Positions 27,871-36,246 of a stretch of DNA of 45,018 nt are shown piece after piece. The stretch comes from Collinsella sp. AM33-4BH (GTDB lineage Bacteria > Actinomycetota > Coriobacteriia > Coriobacteriales > Coriobacteriaceae). Position numbers and translations under genes: made by a program. The notes below the pieces were generated by a model that made no database searches, was not told the origin of the DNA, and saw nothing but the letters and a program-made list of their open reading frames with translations. Within the stretch, counting starts at the first letter, position 1; every line of letters starts with the position of its first letter. The stretch is from positions 1-45,018 of the forward strand of contig NZ_QSIN01000010.1 in NCBI RefSeq assembly GCF_003469205.1, given 5' to 3'.

Positions 27871-29298
27871 ATGAAAAACTTCATGGACGATCAGGATTTC
27901 CTGCTGAGCACCAAAACCGGCGAGGAACTGTTCCACAACTTTGCCGAGGGTATGCCCATCGTTGACTACCACTGCCACATTTCTCCCAAGGAGATCTGGG
28001 ACGACAAGCGTTTTGAGAACATTACCGAGGTTTGGCTGGGCGGCGACCACTACAAGTGGCGCCTAATGCGTGCCAACGGCGTCGACGAGCGCTTCATTAC
28101 CGGCGATGCCCCTGCTCGCGAGAAGTTCCAGAAGTGGGCCGAGACCCTGGGCCGCTGCGTGGGCAACCCCGTCTTTGAGTGGAGCCACCTGGAGCTTAAG
28201 CGTTACTTTGGCTACGAGGGCGTCCTGAACGGCAAAACCGCTCAGGAGGTCTGGGACCTTGCCAACGCCAAGCTCGCCGAGGCCAGCTTTACCTGCCGCA
28301 ACCTCATCAAGCAGTCCAACGTCCGCATGATCTGCACTACCGACGACCCCGCCGACAGCTTTGAGTGGCACAAGAAGATTGCCGCCGACGACAGTTTTGA
28401 CGTTCAGGTCGTTCCCGCCATGCGCCCCGATGCCGCCCTGCGCATCGAGCGTGGCCAGGAGTTCGCCGACTACTGCAAGCATCTCTCCGAGGTTGCTGGC
28501 GTTGAGATCAGCGACTTCGAGGGCATGAAGGCTGCCATCTCCAAGCGCTACGACGTTGCCCACGAGCTGGGCTGCCGCGCTTCCGACCACGCGCTCGACT
28601 ACGTTATGTACGTTCCGGCTACCGCCGACGAAATCGAGACTATCTTTGCCAAGGGCCTTGCCGCCGAGCCGCTTACCGAGGACGAGGTCCTCAAGTACAA
28701 GACGGCCTTTATGCAGTTCGTCGCCGGCGAGTATGTCCGCCTTGGCTGGGCCATGCAGCTGCACTTTGGCTGCAAGCGTGACAACAACCGCGCTATGTTC
28801 GCCAAGCTCGGTCCCGACACCGGCTACGACTGTATCTCCAACTACACGCCGTCCGACCAGCTGGCCGATTTCCTCAACTCCATCCAGGAGTCCACGGGTC
28901 TGCCCAAGACCATCCTGTACAGCCTGAACCCCATCGACAACACCATGATCGATACCGTGATGGGCTGCTTCCAGGAGGCTCCGACCGCCGGCAAGATCCA
29001 GAACGGCTCTGCCTGGTGGTTCAACGACAACGAGATCGGTATGCGCGAGCAGCTCACGGCTCTGGCTAACGAGGGCGTGCTGGGCAACTTTGTGGGCATG
29101 CTTACCGATTCCCGCTCCTTCCTGTCCTACCCGCGTCACGAGTACTTCCGTCGCGTGCTGTGCGGCGTAATCGGCGAGTGGGTCGAGCAGGGCAAGTATC
29201 CGGCCGACATGGAGCTGCTGGGAGCCATCGTGCGCGACATTAGCTACAACAACGCGGTCCGCTACTTTGGCTTTGACCTGGATACCGTCGAGGCCTAA
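27871..29298 (+). CDS. uxaC: Uronate isomerase
   Basis: Isomerises D-galacturonate to D-tagaturonate (and D-glucuronate to D-fructuronate), the first step of uronate breakdown. It has 475 residues, the usual UxaC size, in an amidohydrolase-like barrel. The metal motif is DYHCHISPKEIWDD with His34 and His36. Further family blocks are GYDCISNYTPSDQLADFLN and the C-terminal LLGAIVRDISYNNAVRYFGF. The ATG at 27871 follows AAAGGGG; the open frame extends upstream into operator sequence, which is not coding. It heads uxaC-uxaB-uxaA. Confidence 0.96.
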   Translation: MKNFMDDQDFLLSTKTGEELFHNFAEGMPIVDYHCHISPKEIWDDKRFENITEVWLGGDHYKWRLMRANGVDERFITGDAPAREKFQKWAETLGRCVGNPVFEWSHLELKRYFGYEGVLNGKTAQEVWDLANAKLAEASFTCRNLIKQSNVRMICTTDDPADSFEWHKKIAADDSFDVQVVPAMRPDAALRIERGQEFADYCKHLSEVAGVEISDFEGMKAAISKRYDVAHELGCRASDHALDYVMYVPATADEIETIFAKGLAAEPLTEDEVLKYKTAFMQFVAGEYVRLGWAMQLHFGCKRDNNRAMFAKLGPDTGYDCISNYTPSDQLADFLNSIQESTGLPKTILYSLNPIDNTMIDTVMGCFQEAPTAGKIQNGSAWWFNDNEIGMREQLTALANEGVLGNFVGMLTDSRSFLSYPRHEYFRRVLCGVIGEWVEQGKYPADMELLGAIVRDISYNNAVRYFGFDLDTVEA

Positions 29299-29322
29299 AT
29301 CCGCATCGAATCACACCGAACT

Positions 29323-29358
29323 CGGGAGCGCCGTTGCCACACGCGGCGCCCCCGTTTT
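29323..29358 (+). terminator. Intercistronic hairpin between uxaC and uxaB
   Basis: 11-bp stem (29323-29333 with 29344-29354, one mismatch) followed by TTTT. It could reduce readthrough into uxaB or protect the uxaC message end. Confidence 0.55.
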
Positions 29359-29394
29359 GCCTGCACGCTAACAGCAATCTAAGGAGAGACATCG

Positions 29395-30909
29395 ATGGAG
29401 AACATCAGCTACGAGACGCTCGAGAAGATCGGCTACAAGGGCTACCTGCTGCCCAAGGACGCGCCCGAGAAGGTTCTGCAGTTTGGCGAGGGCAATTTCC
29501 TGCGCGCCTTTGTCGACCGCTTCTTTGACATGGGCAACGAGGCAACCGGCTGGAACGGCAAGGTTGTCATGGTCCAGCCCATCAGCGGTGCCTTTGGCTT
29601 TGCCGACGGCATTAACGCTCAGGACGACCTGTACACCGTGCTGGTGCGCGGCAAGGAGAACGGCAACACGGTCGACGAGTCCCGTGTGATCAGCGCCTGC
29701 AGCCGCTGCCTCAATCCGTATCGTGAGGACGACTACCGCGCCATGATGGAGGTCGCCGTCTCCGACGATTTGGAGATTATCGTCTCCAACACCACCGAGG
29801 CTGGCATTGCCTACGATCCGTCCTGCAAGGCCGACGACATGCCGCCCGCGAGCTTCCCCGCTAAGCTTGCCCAGGTGCTCCACACCCGCTGGGCCGCCGG
29901 CAAGCCGGGCGTCATTGTGCTCGCCTGCGAACTCATCGATCACAACGGCGAGGAGCTGCTGCGCATCATGAACCAGTACGTGAGCGACTGGGGCTGGGAG
30001 GACGAGTTTGCGCAGTGGATGGCCGACGACTGCACCGTCTGCACCACGCTCGTCGACACTATCGTCCCCGGCCGCATCCGCGACCCCAAGGAGGCCGCTG
30101 CCGTGGCCGAGCGCCTGGGCTACGAAGATCCCTTCCTGGCCGTGCGCGAGCCCTTCCAGATGTGGGGTATCCAGGGCGACGAGTCACTTGCCGAGAAGCT
30201 GCCCTTCGTGAAGGCCGGCCTGCCGGGCGTCTTTGTGACCCCCGATGTCACCCCGTACAAGAAGCGCAAGGTCCGCATCCTCAACGGCGCCCACACTGCC
30301 TTTGTTCCGGGCTCCTGGGTTGCCGGCTTTGACATCGTGCGCGATTGCATGCACGACGAGACCGTCCGTGGCTTCATGAACACCATGCTCTACGACGAGG
30401 TCATCCCGACGCTTGCCGCCGATCTGGATGTCGAGGACTGCAAGGCCTTTGCCGCCGCCGTCGAGAACCGCTTCGACAACCCGTTTATCGACCACGCGCT
30501 GCTCTCCATTTGCCTCAACTCAACCGCCAAATGGCGTGCTCGCGACCTGCCCACGCTCAAGGACTATGTTGCCGAGACCGGCAGCCTGCCCAAGTGCCTG
30601 GCGACGAGCCTCGCTACGCTCATTGCCTTCTATACGCAGGAGCTTGTGTCCCGCGAGGGCGATGGCCTGCACCTGCGCCGTGCCGACGGCACCGAGTACA
30701 CCGCTCAGGACGACGCCTTCGTGCTCGATTTCTACGCTGCCCACGCCGGTGCAGACGATGCCGAGCTGGTGCACGACGTGCTCAGTAACGAGCAGATGTG
30801 GGGCGAGGACCTTACGCAGATTGCCGGCCTTGAGGAGTTCGTCGTCAACGCGCTTGCCGTCGTGCGCGTCGAGGGCGCCAAACAGGCCTTCGCCAACGCC
30901 CAGGCCTAA
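29395..30909 (+). CDS. uxaB: Tagaturonate reductase (altronate oxidoreductase)
   Basis: NAD-dependent enzyme of the mannitol dehydrogenase family that reduces D-tagaturonate to D-altronate. It has 504 residues. The N-terminal nucleotide-binding site reads LQFGEGNFLRAFVDRF (residues 23-38), and the C-terminal catalytic region has KKRKVRILNGAHTAFVPG, with the family Lys and His in order. The fructuronate reductase UxuB is a related alternative, but the size and the presence of uxaA next to it favour UxaB. The ATG at 29395 follows AAGGAGAG. It is 96 bp after uxaC and 78 bp before uxaA. Confidence 0.93.
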   Translation: MENISYETLEKIGYKGYLLPKDAPEKVLQFGEGNFLRAFVDRFFDMGNEATGWNGKVVMVQPISGAFGFADGINAQDDLYTVLVRGKENGNTVDESRVISACSRCLNPYREDDYRAMMEVAVSDDLEIIVSNTTEAGIAYDPSCKADDMPPASFPAKLAQVLHTRWAAGKPGVIVLACELIDHNGEELLRIMNQYVSDWGWEDEFAQWMADDCTVCTTLVDTIVPGRIRDPKEAAAVAERLGYEDPFLAVREPFQMWGIQGDESLAEKLPFVKAGLPGVFVTPDVTPYKKRKVRILNGAHTAFVPGSWVAGFDIVRDCMHDETVRGFMNTMLYDEVIPTLAADLDVEDCKAFAAAVENRFDNPFIDHALLSICLNSTAKWRARDLPTLKDYVAETGSLPKCLATSLATLIAFYTQELVSREGDGLHLRRADGTEYTAQDDAFVLDFYAAHAGADDAELVHDVLSNEQMWGEDLTQIAGLEEFVVNALAVVRVEGAKQAFANAQA

Positions 30910-30919
30910 ATCCTTCTGT

Positions 30920-30945
30920 GCGCCCGCCGGGCAACTGGCGGGCGC
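30920..30945 (+). repeat. Intercistronic hairpin between uxaB and uxaA
   Basis: Perfect 9-bp GC stem (30920-30928 with 30937-30945) without a T-run. Perhaps an mRNA stability or processing element. Confidence 0.45.
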
Positions 30946-30987
30946 CCGCTGACTTCTGCTCAACCTGTAGGGTTAGGACCATTTGTA

Positions 30988-32472
30988 ATGAACACTATCC
31001 AGATCAATCCGGCCGATAACGTGATCGTCGCGCTGTCGCCGCTTGCCAAGGGCACCGCTGTCGCGGTTCCCGGGGTGGGCGAGGTCGTTGCCGCGGAGGA
31101 TATTCCGCAGGGCCACAAGATGGCCGTGCGTGCCATTGCGGCGGGGGAGGACGTCGTCAAGTACGGTCTTCCTATCGGCCACGTGACGGGCGACATCCAG
31201 CCCGGTCAGTGGCTTCATACGCATAACGTCAAGACCAACCTTTCGGGCGAGGTCGAGTACGCTTACAACCCGACGCATCCGGTCGTTGAGCCGGTTGCGC
31301 CCGAGACCTTTATGGGTTTCCGCCGCGCTGACGGCCGCGCCGCCACGCGCAACGAGCTGTGGATCATCCCCACGGTCGGCTGCGTCAACGAGGTCGCACG
31401 TGCCATGTGCGAGCAGGCTCAGGATCTGGTCGAGGGCTCGCTGGAGGGCGTTTACTACTTCCCGCATCCCTTTGGCTGCTCGCAGACCGGTGCCGACCAT
31501 GCCCAGACGCGCCGTCTGCTGGTGGCGCTCTCGCGTCACGCAAACGCTGCGGGTGTGCTGTTCCTGTCCCTCGGTTGCGAAAACTGCACGCACCAGCAGG
31601 TACTCGACGAGCTCGGTGACTTCGATCGCGAGCGCGTTCGATTCCTCGCCTGCCAGGATGTAGCCGACGAGCAGGTCGAGGGTCACAAGATCCTGTCCGA
31701 GCTTGCCGACCTGGCCAAGCAGGCCAAGCGTGAGCCCATTCCTGCCTCCGAGCTGGTCATTGGCCTTAAGTGCGGCGGCTCTGACGGTCTTTCGGGCATT
31801 ACCGCCAACCCCACGATCGGTCGCGTGAGCGATATGGTCGTCGCCCGCGGCGGCACGTCGGTGCTCACCGAGGTTCCCGAGATGTTTGGCGCGGAGAGCA
31901 TTCTGCTCGATCGCTGTGAGAGCCAGGACGTCTTTAACGCAGCTGCCGACATGCTCAACGGCTTTAAGGACTACTTTATCAGCCACGGGGAGGTCGTCTA
32001 TGAGAACCCGAGCCCCGGCAACAAGGACGGCGGCATTACCACGCTCGAGGACAAGAGCTGCGGCTGCGTGCAAAAGGGCGGATCTGCCCCCATCGTCGAC
32101 GTGCTGCCGTATGCCGGTCAGGCTACCAAGCATGGCCTGAACATGCTGTGCGGCCCGGGTAACGACATGGTATCCACCACGGCCCTGACGGCTGCCGGCT
32201 GCCACGTAATCCTGTTCTCGACCGGCCGCGGCACGCCGTTTGGCGCACCGGCGCCTACACTCAAGGTGTTCACCAACCAGCGTCTGTGCGACCACAAGGC
32301 CAACTGGATGGACTTTAACGCCGGCGTGGTCGCCACGGGCGAGCGTACGCTCGACGAGGCTGCCCACGACCTGTACCAGCTGGTGCTAGAGACGGCGAGC
32401 GGCAAGCTTACGAGTGCCGAGCGCCGCGGCTGTCACGAGATCAGCATCTGGAAGGACGGCGTCTGCCTGTAG
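30988..32472 (+). CDS. uxaA: Altronate dehydratase
   Basis: Dehydrates D-altronate to 2-keto-3-deoxy-D-gluconate, the end product of this operon. It has 494 residues. An N-terminal SAF domain (residues 1 to about 90) precedes the large UxaA domain with FHPFG-like PHPFGCSQTGADHAQT, GCENC, LKCGGSDGLSGITANP and the C-terminal SCGCVQKGG with clustered cysteines, which are expected to bind iron. The kinase and aldolase that would act next (KdgK, KdgA) are not in the window. The ATG at 30988 has only a weak upstream site (TAGGGTTAGGACC). Confidence 0.95.
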   Translation: MNTIQINPADNVIVALSPLAKGTAVAVPGVGEVVAAEDIPQGHKMAVRAIAAGEDVVKYGLPIGHVTGDIQPGQWLHTHNVKTNLSGEVEYAYNPTHPVVEPVAPETFMGFRRADGRAATRNELWIIPTVGCVNEVARAMCEQAQDLVEGSLEGVYYFPHPFGCSQTGADHAQTRRLLVALSRHANAAGVLFLSLGCENCTHQQVLDELGDFDRERVRFLACQDVADEQVEGHKILSELADLAKQAKREPIPASELVIGLKCGGSDGLSGITANPTIGRVSDMVVARGGTSVLTEVPEMFGAESILLDRCESQDVFNAAADMLNGFKDYFISHGEVVYENPSPGNKDGGITTLEDKSCGCVQKGGSAPIVDVLPYAGQATKHGLNMLCGPGNDMVSTTALTAAGCHVILFSTGRGTPFGAPAPTLKVFTNQRLCDHKANWMDFNAGVVATGERTLDEAAHDLYQLVLETASGKLTSAERRGCHEISIWKDGVCL

Positions 32473-32504
32473 CGGTAAATGGGTTCGCATAGGGCGCTAT
32501 TGAC

Positions 32505-32543
32505 CATGGCCCCGTCGGGAGTGTTCCCGGCGGGGCCATGTTT
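32505..32543 (+). terminator. Terminator after uxaA
   Basis: 16-bp stem (32505-32520 with 32525-32540, one wobble), loop GTGT, then TTTG. Confidence 0.83.
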
Positions 32544-32594
32544 GTTCTGTCTGTTCGGGCGTGTCTTTCTGAGGGTACGGGAGCGGCGAAAACA

Positions 32595-32606
32595 ATAAAC
32601 GTTCAC
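32595..32606. promoter_or_regulatory. Distal operator half-site upstream of the GPH transporter
   Basis: ATAAACGTTCAC matches one half of the uxaC operator exactly (AACGTTCAC). It lies 120 bp upstream of the full operator at 32715, like an auxiliary site for looping. Confidence 0.5.
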
Positions 32607-32672
32607 CTAATCGACCTCAAATTTAAACCCACTCAATACCCATGTAATCGTGATTTTTTTCAAGTCAGATGT

Positions 32673-32700
32673 CCGTTTAACGGCAAAAAACGACCGTTCA
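32673..32700 (+). promoter_or_regulatory. CCGTT direct-repeat module (transporter copy)
   Basis: CCGTT at 32673 (inside CCGTTTAACGG) and CCGTTCA at 32694, 21 bp apart with CAAAAAACG between. It lies 28 bp upstream of the -35 box. Confidence 0.65.
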
Positions 32701-32714
32701 AGGATAATATACAA

Positions 32715-32766
32715 GTGAACGTTCACCTATCATAAGCAATCGCGCATAATCTAGCTAAACGTTCAC
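32715..32766. promoter_or_regulatory. GPH-transporter promoter with paired operators
   Basis: GTGAACGTTCAC at 32715-32726 and CTAAACGTTCAC at 32755-32766, 40 bp apart. The -35 TTCACC (32722-32727) lies in the first, with the -10 CATAAT (32745-32750) 17 bp on. This is the same design as at uxaC. Confidence 0.75.
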
Positions 32767-32845
32767 CCTGAACGACATGCAGACGGATGTCGGTATGGAT
32801 TCCAATGTCTTGTTACAAGACAATCGAGAGAAGAGAGGGAGCTCG

Positions 32846-34405
32846 ATGACTAATAAGATTGGAAAAAAGCGCAAAATCACATTCTGGACGCGCTTGGGCT
32901 TTGGTATGGGCGGCATGCTCAACTCCGGTGCCCTGAGCTTTACGCACAGCTACATGGTGCTGTTCCTGTCCACGGAGTGCGGCCTGTCCGCAGGCGAGGC
33001 TGCGCTGATTAGCTCGTTCGCCATCTATCTCAACGCCATTCTTTGCCCGCTGATGGGTTTTGTGGCCGATAACTTCTATGCCACCAAGATCGGCCGCATC
33101 TTTGGTCGTCGCCGTTTCTGGATCTTGCTCGCTATCCCGATGATGGTCGCTGAGCCGCTCATCTTTGTGGCTACGCCGTTTGGCTTCCCGTACTACTTTG
33201 CGCTGTACCTGATCTACAACGTCGCGTACACATTCTGCACTGCCAACCTGTCGCCGCTTACCATCGAGATGACCGATGACTTCAAGGAGCGTACGTACCT
33301 CACCGGCTACAAGCACCTCTTTGGTAACGCCGCCGGCTTCCTGATGGCAGCACTCGTCGGCTTTGGCTTTGGCACCTTCGGCGAGACCAACCCGTTCAGC
33401 TACTTCATTATTGCTACGATTAACGCTTCGGTCATGGCAATCTCGCTGCTCTGCGTGTACCTGTCTACGTGGGAGCACACCCCCGAGGAGGTCGCTCAGG
33501 AGAAGATCGAGAGCGTCGGCGAGGGTATCAAGAAGTTTTTCATCGACGTTATCTCTACCTTCCGCAACAAGTCCTTCCGCAAGGTCCTGTATGCGCAGGT
33601 CTCCACGAAGCTCGCCGCTGCCTGCTGGTCTGCGTGCCTGTCCTTCTTCATCGTCTACTGTCTGCAGATTCCTAAGTCCTACGAGTCCGTGATGGAGATG
33701 CCCGGCAAGGTCGTCGCTATCGTCTGCACCGCCATCTGGGTCGCCCTCATGGCCAAGAAGGGCTTCCACAAGTCTTGGTACCTGGCAAACGTCGGTTGCG
33801 CCGCGTGCATCATCGCCTACAACTACTTCGCCTTTGGTCAGATCAACGGCACCTCCACGGTCGCCATCGCCATGATCGCCTACCCCATCATCTTCGCCAT
33901 CTGGAAGTTCTTCTACGTTGGCTTCCAGTATCTGCCCGATGTTCTGCTCAACTACATCCCCGATGTCGATGAGCTCATCACCCTGCGTCGTCGCGAGGGC
34001 ATCTACAGCTCCGCACAGCAGCTCTGCCAGCAGATCGCCCAGGCTGTTGCCGTCAACGTATGGGCTATCGTCCTTGCTGCCTCCGGCTTCATTCAGACCG
34101 CCGGCAACAGCGACGCCGTGACCCAGCCCGCCACCGTGCCTCTGTACATCTGCGGCTACATGCTCATTGGCTGCGCCGGCTTCTTCCTGCTCGCGGCCGT
34201 CCTTGCCCGCGGCATCAAGATTGACAAGGAGCAGTGCGACATCCTTTGCGACGAGATTCACCGTGTCAAGGAGGGTGGCAAGATGGCCGACGTCAAGCCC
34301 GAGGTCAAGGCGCTTTGCGAGGAGCTCTCCGGCTTTAAGTACGAGGACTGCTTCGCCCACAACAATGTTGGCTTCCAGGACGGCAGCGTAATTCCCGCCG
34401 AGTAG
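32846..34405 (+). CDS. GPH-family sugar:cation symporter, likely for (oligo)galacturonides
   Basis: Inner-membrane transporter of 519 residues with about twelve helices, of the glycoside-pentoside-hexuronide (MelB/GusB-like) family within the major facilitator superfamily. Visible features are the first-helix start RLGFGMGGMLNSGALSF, LMGFVADNFYATKIGRIFGRRRFW (the loop 2-3 signature) and a charged loop around residue 235. The C-terminal tail of about 60 residues is soluble. The ATG at 32846 follows AGAGAGGGAG. Shared operators with uxaC and GH105, and the pectin enzymes immediately downstream, point to uptake of galacturonate or pectin oligomers; the exact substrate is inferred. Confidence 0.88.
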   Translation: MTNKIGKKRKITFWTRLGFGMGGMLNSGALSFTHSYMVLFLSTECGLSAGEAALISSFAIYLNAILCPLMGFVADNFYATKIGRIFGRRRFWILLAIPMMVAEPLIFVATPFGFPYYFALYLIYNVAYTFCTANLSPLTIEMTDDFKERTYLTGYKHLFGNAAGFLMAALVGFGFGTFGETNPFSYFIIATINASVMAISLLCVYLSTWEHTPEEVAQEKIESVGEGIKKFFIDVISTFRNKSFRKVLYAQVSTKLAAACWSACLSFFIVYCLQIPKSYESVMEMPGKVVAIVCTAIWVALMAKKGFHKSWYLANVGCAACIIAYNYFAFGQINGTSTVAIAMIAYPIIFAIWKFFYVGFQYLPDVLLNYIPDVDELITLRRREGIYSSAQQLCQQIAQAVAVNVWAIVLAASGFIQTAGNSDAVTQPATVPLYICGYMLIGCAGFFLLAAVLARGIKIDKEQCDILCDEIHRVKEGGKMADVKPEVKALCEELSGFKYEDCFAHNNVGFQDGSVIPAE

Positions 34406-34429
34406 GGCAGGCGCATCGTCCAAACCAAA

Positions 34430-34473
34430 GGGTCGTGCCACCGGAGATCCACCGGCGGGTACGGCCCTTTTTT
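34430..34473 (+). terminator. Terminator after the GPH transporter
   Basis: GC-rich imperfect stem (34430-34444 with 34452-34467), seven-base loop, then TTTTTT. It implies partial or full separation of the transporter from the enzyme genes. Confidence 0.8.
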
Positions 34474-34519
34474 AAAAACGAGTAGTATGAACTTCTGATT
34501 ACATTTGAGGGAGAGACCC

Positions 34520-36115
34520 ATGGAGACGAACGTTATCTGGCGCAACGCCCGCGCGGCCGTTATCGAGCTCGACGATGGCGGCTACTTTACCTGTGCCGAT
34601 ACGTGGGAGATTTTTGTCAACGATGAGCCCGCCGGTACCACGAACACGGTCGAGACCTATGTTGACGGCCTGGTTCCCGGTAAGCGCAACCTGATCCGCT
34701 TTGTCTGCGGCGAGCGCGAGCTGAGTGTGGGCGTCACCACGCCGGCCGAGCCCTTTACCATCAACGTTCGCGACTGCGGAGCCAAGGGCGATGCCGAGCA
34801 CGACGACACCACTAATATCCAGGCTGCCATCATGGCCTGCCCCAAGGGCGGTCGCGTGCTGATCCCCGCCGGCAACTACCGCATCAAGTCCCTCTTCCTT
34901 AAGAGCAATATCAACATCGAGCTCGCCGAGGGCGCGGTGCTGCTGGCCCGTCACGACCGCGCGGCGCTTGCCTACATTCCGGGCATGGTCACGGGTGACG
35001 AGGGGGCTGGGTACGCCGGCACCGATATGCTGCCCCTGGGCCGTTGGGAGGGCGAGAGCTTCTCGACCTACTGTTCGACCTTTACGGGCCTGAGCGTGCA
35101 CGACGTGTGCATCTATGGCCGCGGCGCCATCGACGGCCAGACCGATTTTGCCGAGGACAACTGGTGGAACAAGGACTTTAAGAACATCTTCCGTCCCGAG
35201 GAGGGCCGCGAGATCGCCCGCCCGCGCATGATCTTCCTGTCCGAGTGCGAAAACGTGAGTCTTGCCGGCTTTACCGTGCGCAACAGCCCGGCGTGGAATA
35301 TCCATCCCATTCTGTGCGAGCACGTCGATGCCCTGTGCCTGTCCATCGAGGGTCCCAAGAACTCCCACAACACCGACGGTTTCGATCCCGAGAGCTGCGG
35401 TTTTGTCCGCATCCTTGGCTGTCAGTTCTCGGTGGGGGACGACTGCATCGCCATCAAGAGCGGCAAACTGGGCATTGAACCCGAGCTCCGTCCCGCCACG
35501 CACGACGTGCTGATCTCGCACTGCTACATGCACGACGGCCACGGCGCCGTGGTGCTGGGATCCGAGGCCGCCGGCGGCATCAAGGACCTCACCGTGAGCA
35601 AGTGCCTCTTTGAGCGCACCGACCGCGGCCTGCGCGTCAAGACACGCCGCGGACGCGGCAAGGACGCCGTCAACGAGGGCATCACCTTCGAGCACATTCG
35701 CATGGATAAGGTGCTCACGCCCTTCGTGGTCAACTCGTTCTACTTCTGCGACAAGGACGGCAAGACCGACTACGTGCAGTCTCGCGAGGCGCTGCCCGTC
35801 GACGACCGTACGCCCGGCTTTGGCGCCACGACGTTTTGCGATATCGAGGCCATCAACTGCCATGCGGCCGCGGCCTATATCACGGGCCTTCCCGAGAGCA
35901 AGGTGACGCGCCTGACGTTCCAGGATGTCCATGTGACCTTTGCCGCCGATGCCGAGCCCTTTGTGCCGGCCATGGCCTGCGGCGTGGAGCCCATGGTGCG
36001 CCAGGGCATCATCGCGCAGAACGTGAAAGTCCTCGACCTGCAGAACGTGCGCATCGAGGGTCAGGATGGCGACGAGCTGCAGCTGCAAAACGTCGACAAG
36101 GTTATCCGCGCGTAG
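34520..36115 (+). CDS. GH28 polygalacturonase, cytoplasmic
   Basis: Glycoside hydrolase family 28 enzyme of 531 residues that hydrolyses alpha-1,4-galacturonan. The right-handed beta-helix carries all four family motifs: NTDG with Asp286, GDD with Asp307 and Asp308, GHG with His341 and RVK (Arg372, Lys374). An N-terminal beta domain of about 75 residues precedes the helix, as in exo-acting PehX-type enzymes. There is no signal peptide, so it should act inside the cell on imported oligogalacturonides and release galacturonate for UxaC. The ATG at 34520 follows GAGGGAGAG. A possible -10 TAGTAT precedes it, but no operator was seen. Confidence 0.93.
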   Translation: METNVIWRNARAAVIELDDGGYFTCADTWEIFVNDEPAGTTNTVETYVDGLVPGKRNLIRFVCGERELSVGVTTPAEPFTINVRDCGAKGDAEHDDTTNIQAAIMACPKGGRVLIPAGNYRIKSLFLKSNINIELAEGAVLLARHDRAALAYIPGMVTGDEGAGYAGTDMLPLGRWEGESFSTYCSTFTGLSVHDVCIYGRGAIDGQTDFAEDNWWNKDFKNIFRPEEGREIARPRMIFLSECENVSLAGFTVRNSPAWNIHPILCEHVDALCLSIEGPKNSHNTDGFDPESCGFVRILGCQFSVGDDCIAIKSGKLGIEPELRPATHDVLISHCYMHDGHGAVVLGSEAAGGIKDLTVSKCLFERTDRGLRVKTRRGRGKDAVNEGITFEHIRMDKVLTPFVVNSFYFCDKDGKTDYVQSREALPVDDRTPGFGATTFCDIEAINCHAAAAYITGLPESKVTRLTFQDVHVTFAADAEPFVPAMACGVEPMVRQGIIAQNVKVLDLQNVRIEGQDGDELQLQNVDKVIRA

Positions 36116-36152
36116 GGTAGTGCTCCTGCACAAGTGAATACGGCATGTTGAG

Positions 36153-36188
36153 GCGTGCGACGGTCGGGTCTGCCCGGCTGTCGCACGC
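36153..36188 (+). repeat. Hairpin between the GH28 and esterase genes
   Basis: 16-bp stem (36153-36168 with 36173-36188, two wobbles) with loop TCTG and no T-run. Possibly an mRNA stabilising or processing hairpin. Confidence 0.5.
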
Positions 36189-36246
36189 AATCTATAGGTG
36201 CCGGTATTGCACGGTGGGTGTTCTGTGACAGAAAGCGTAATGACAG

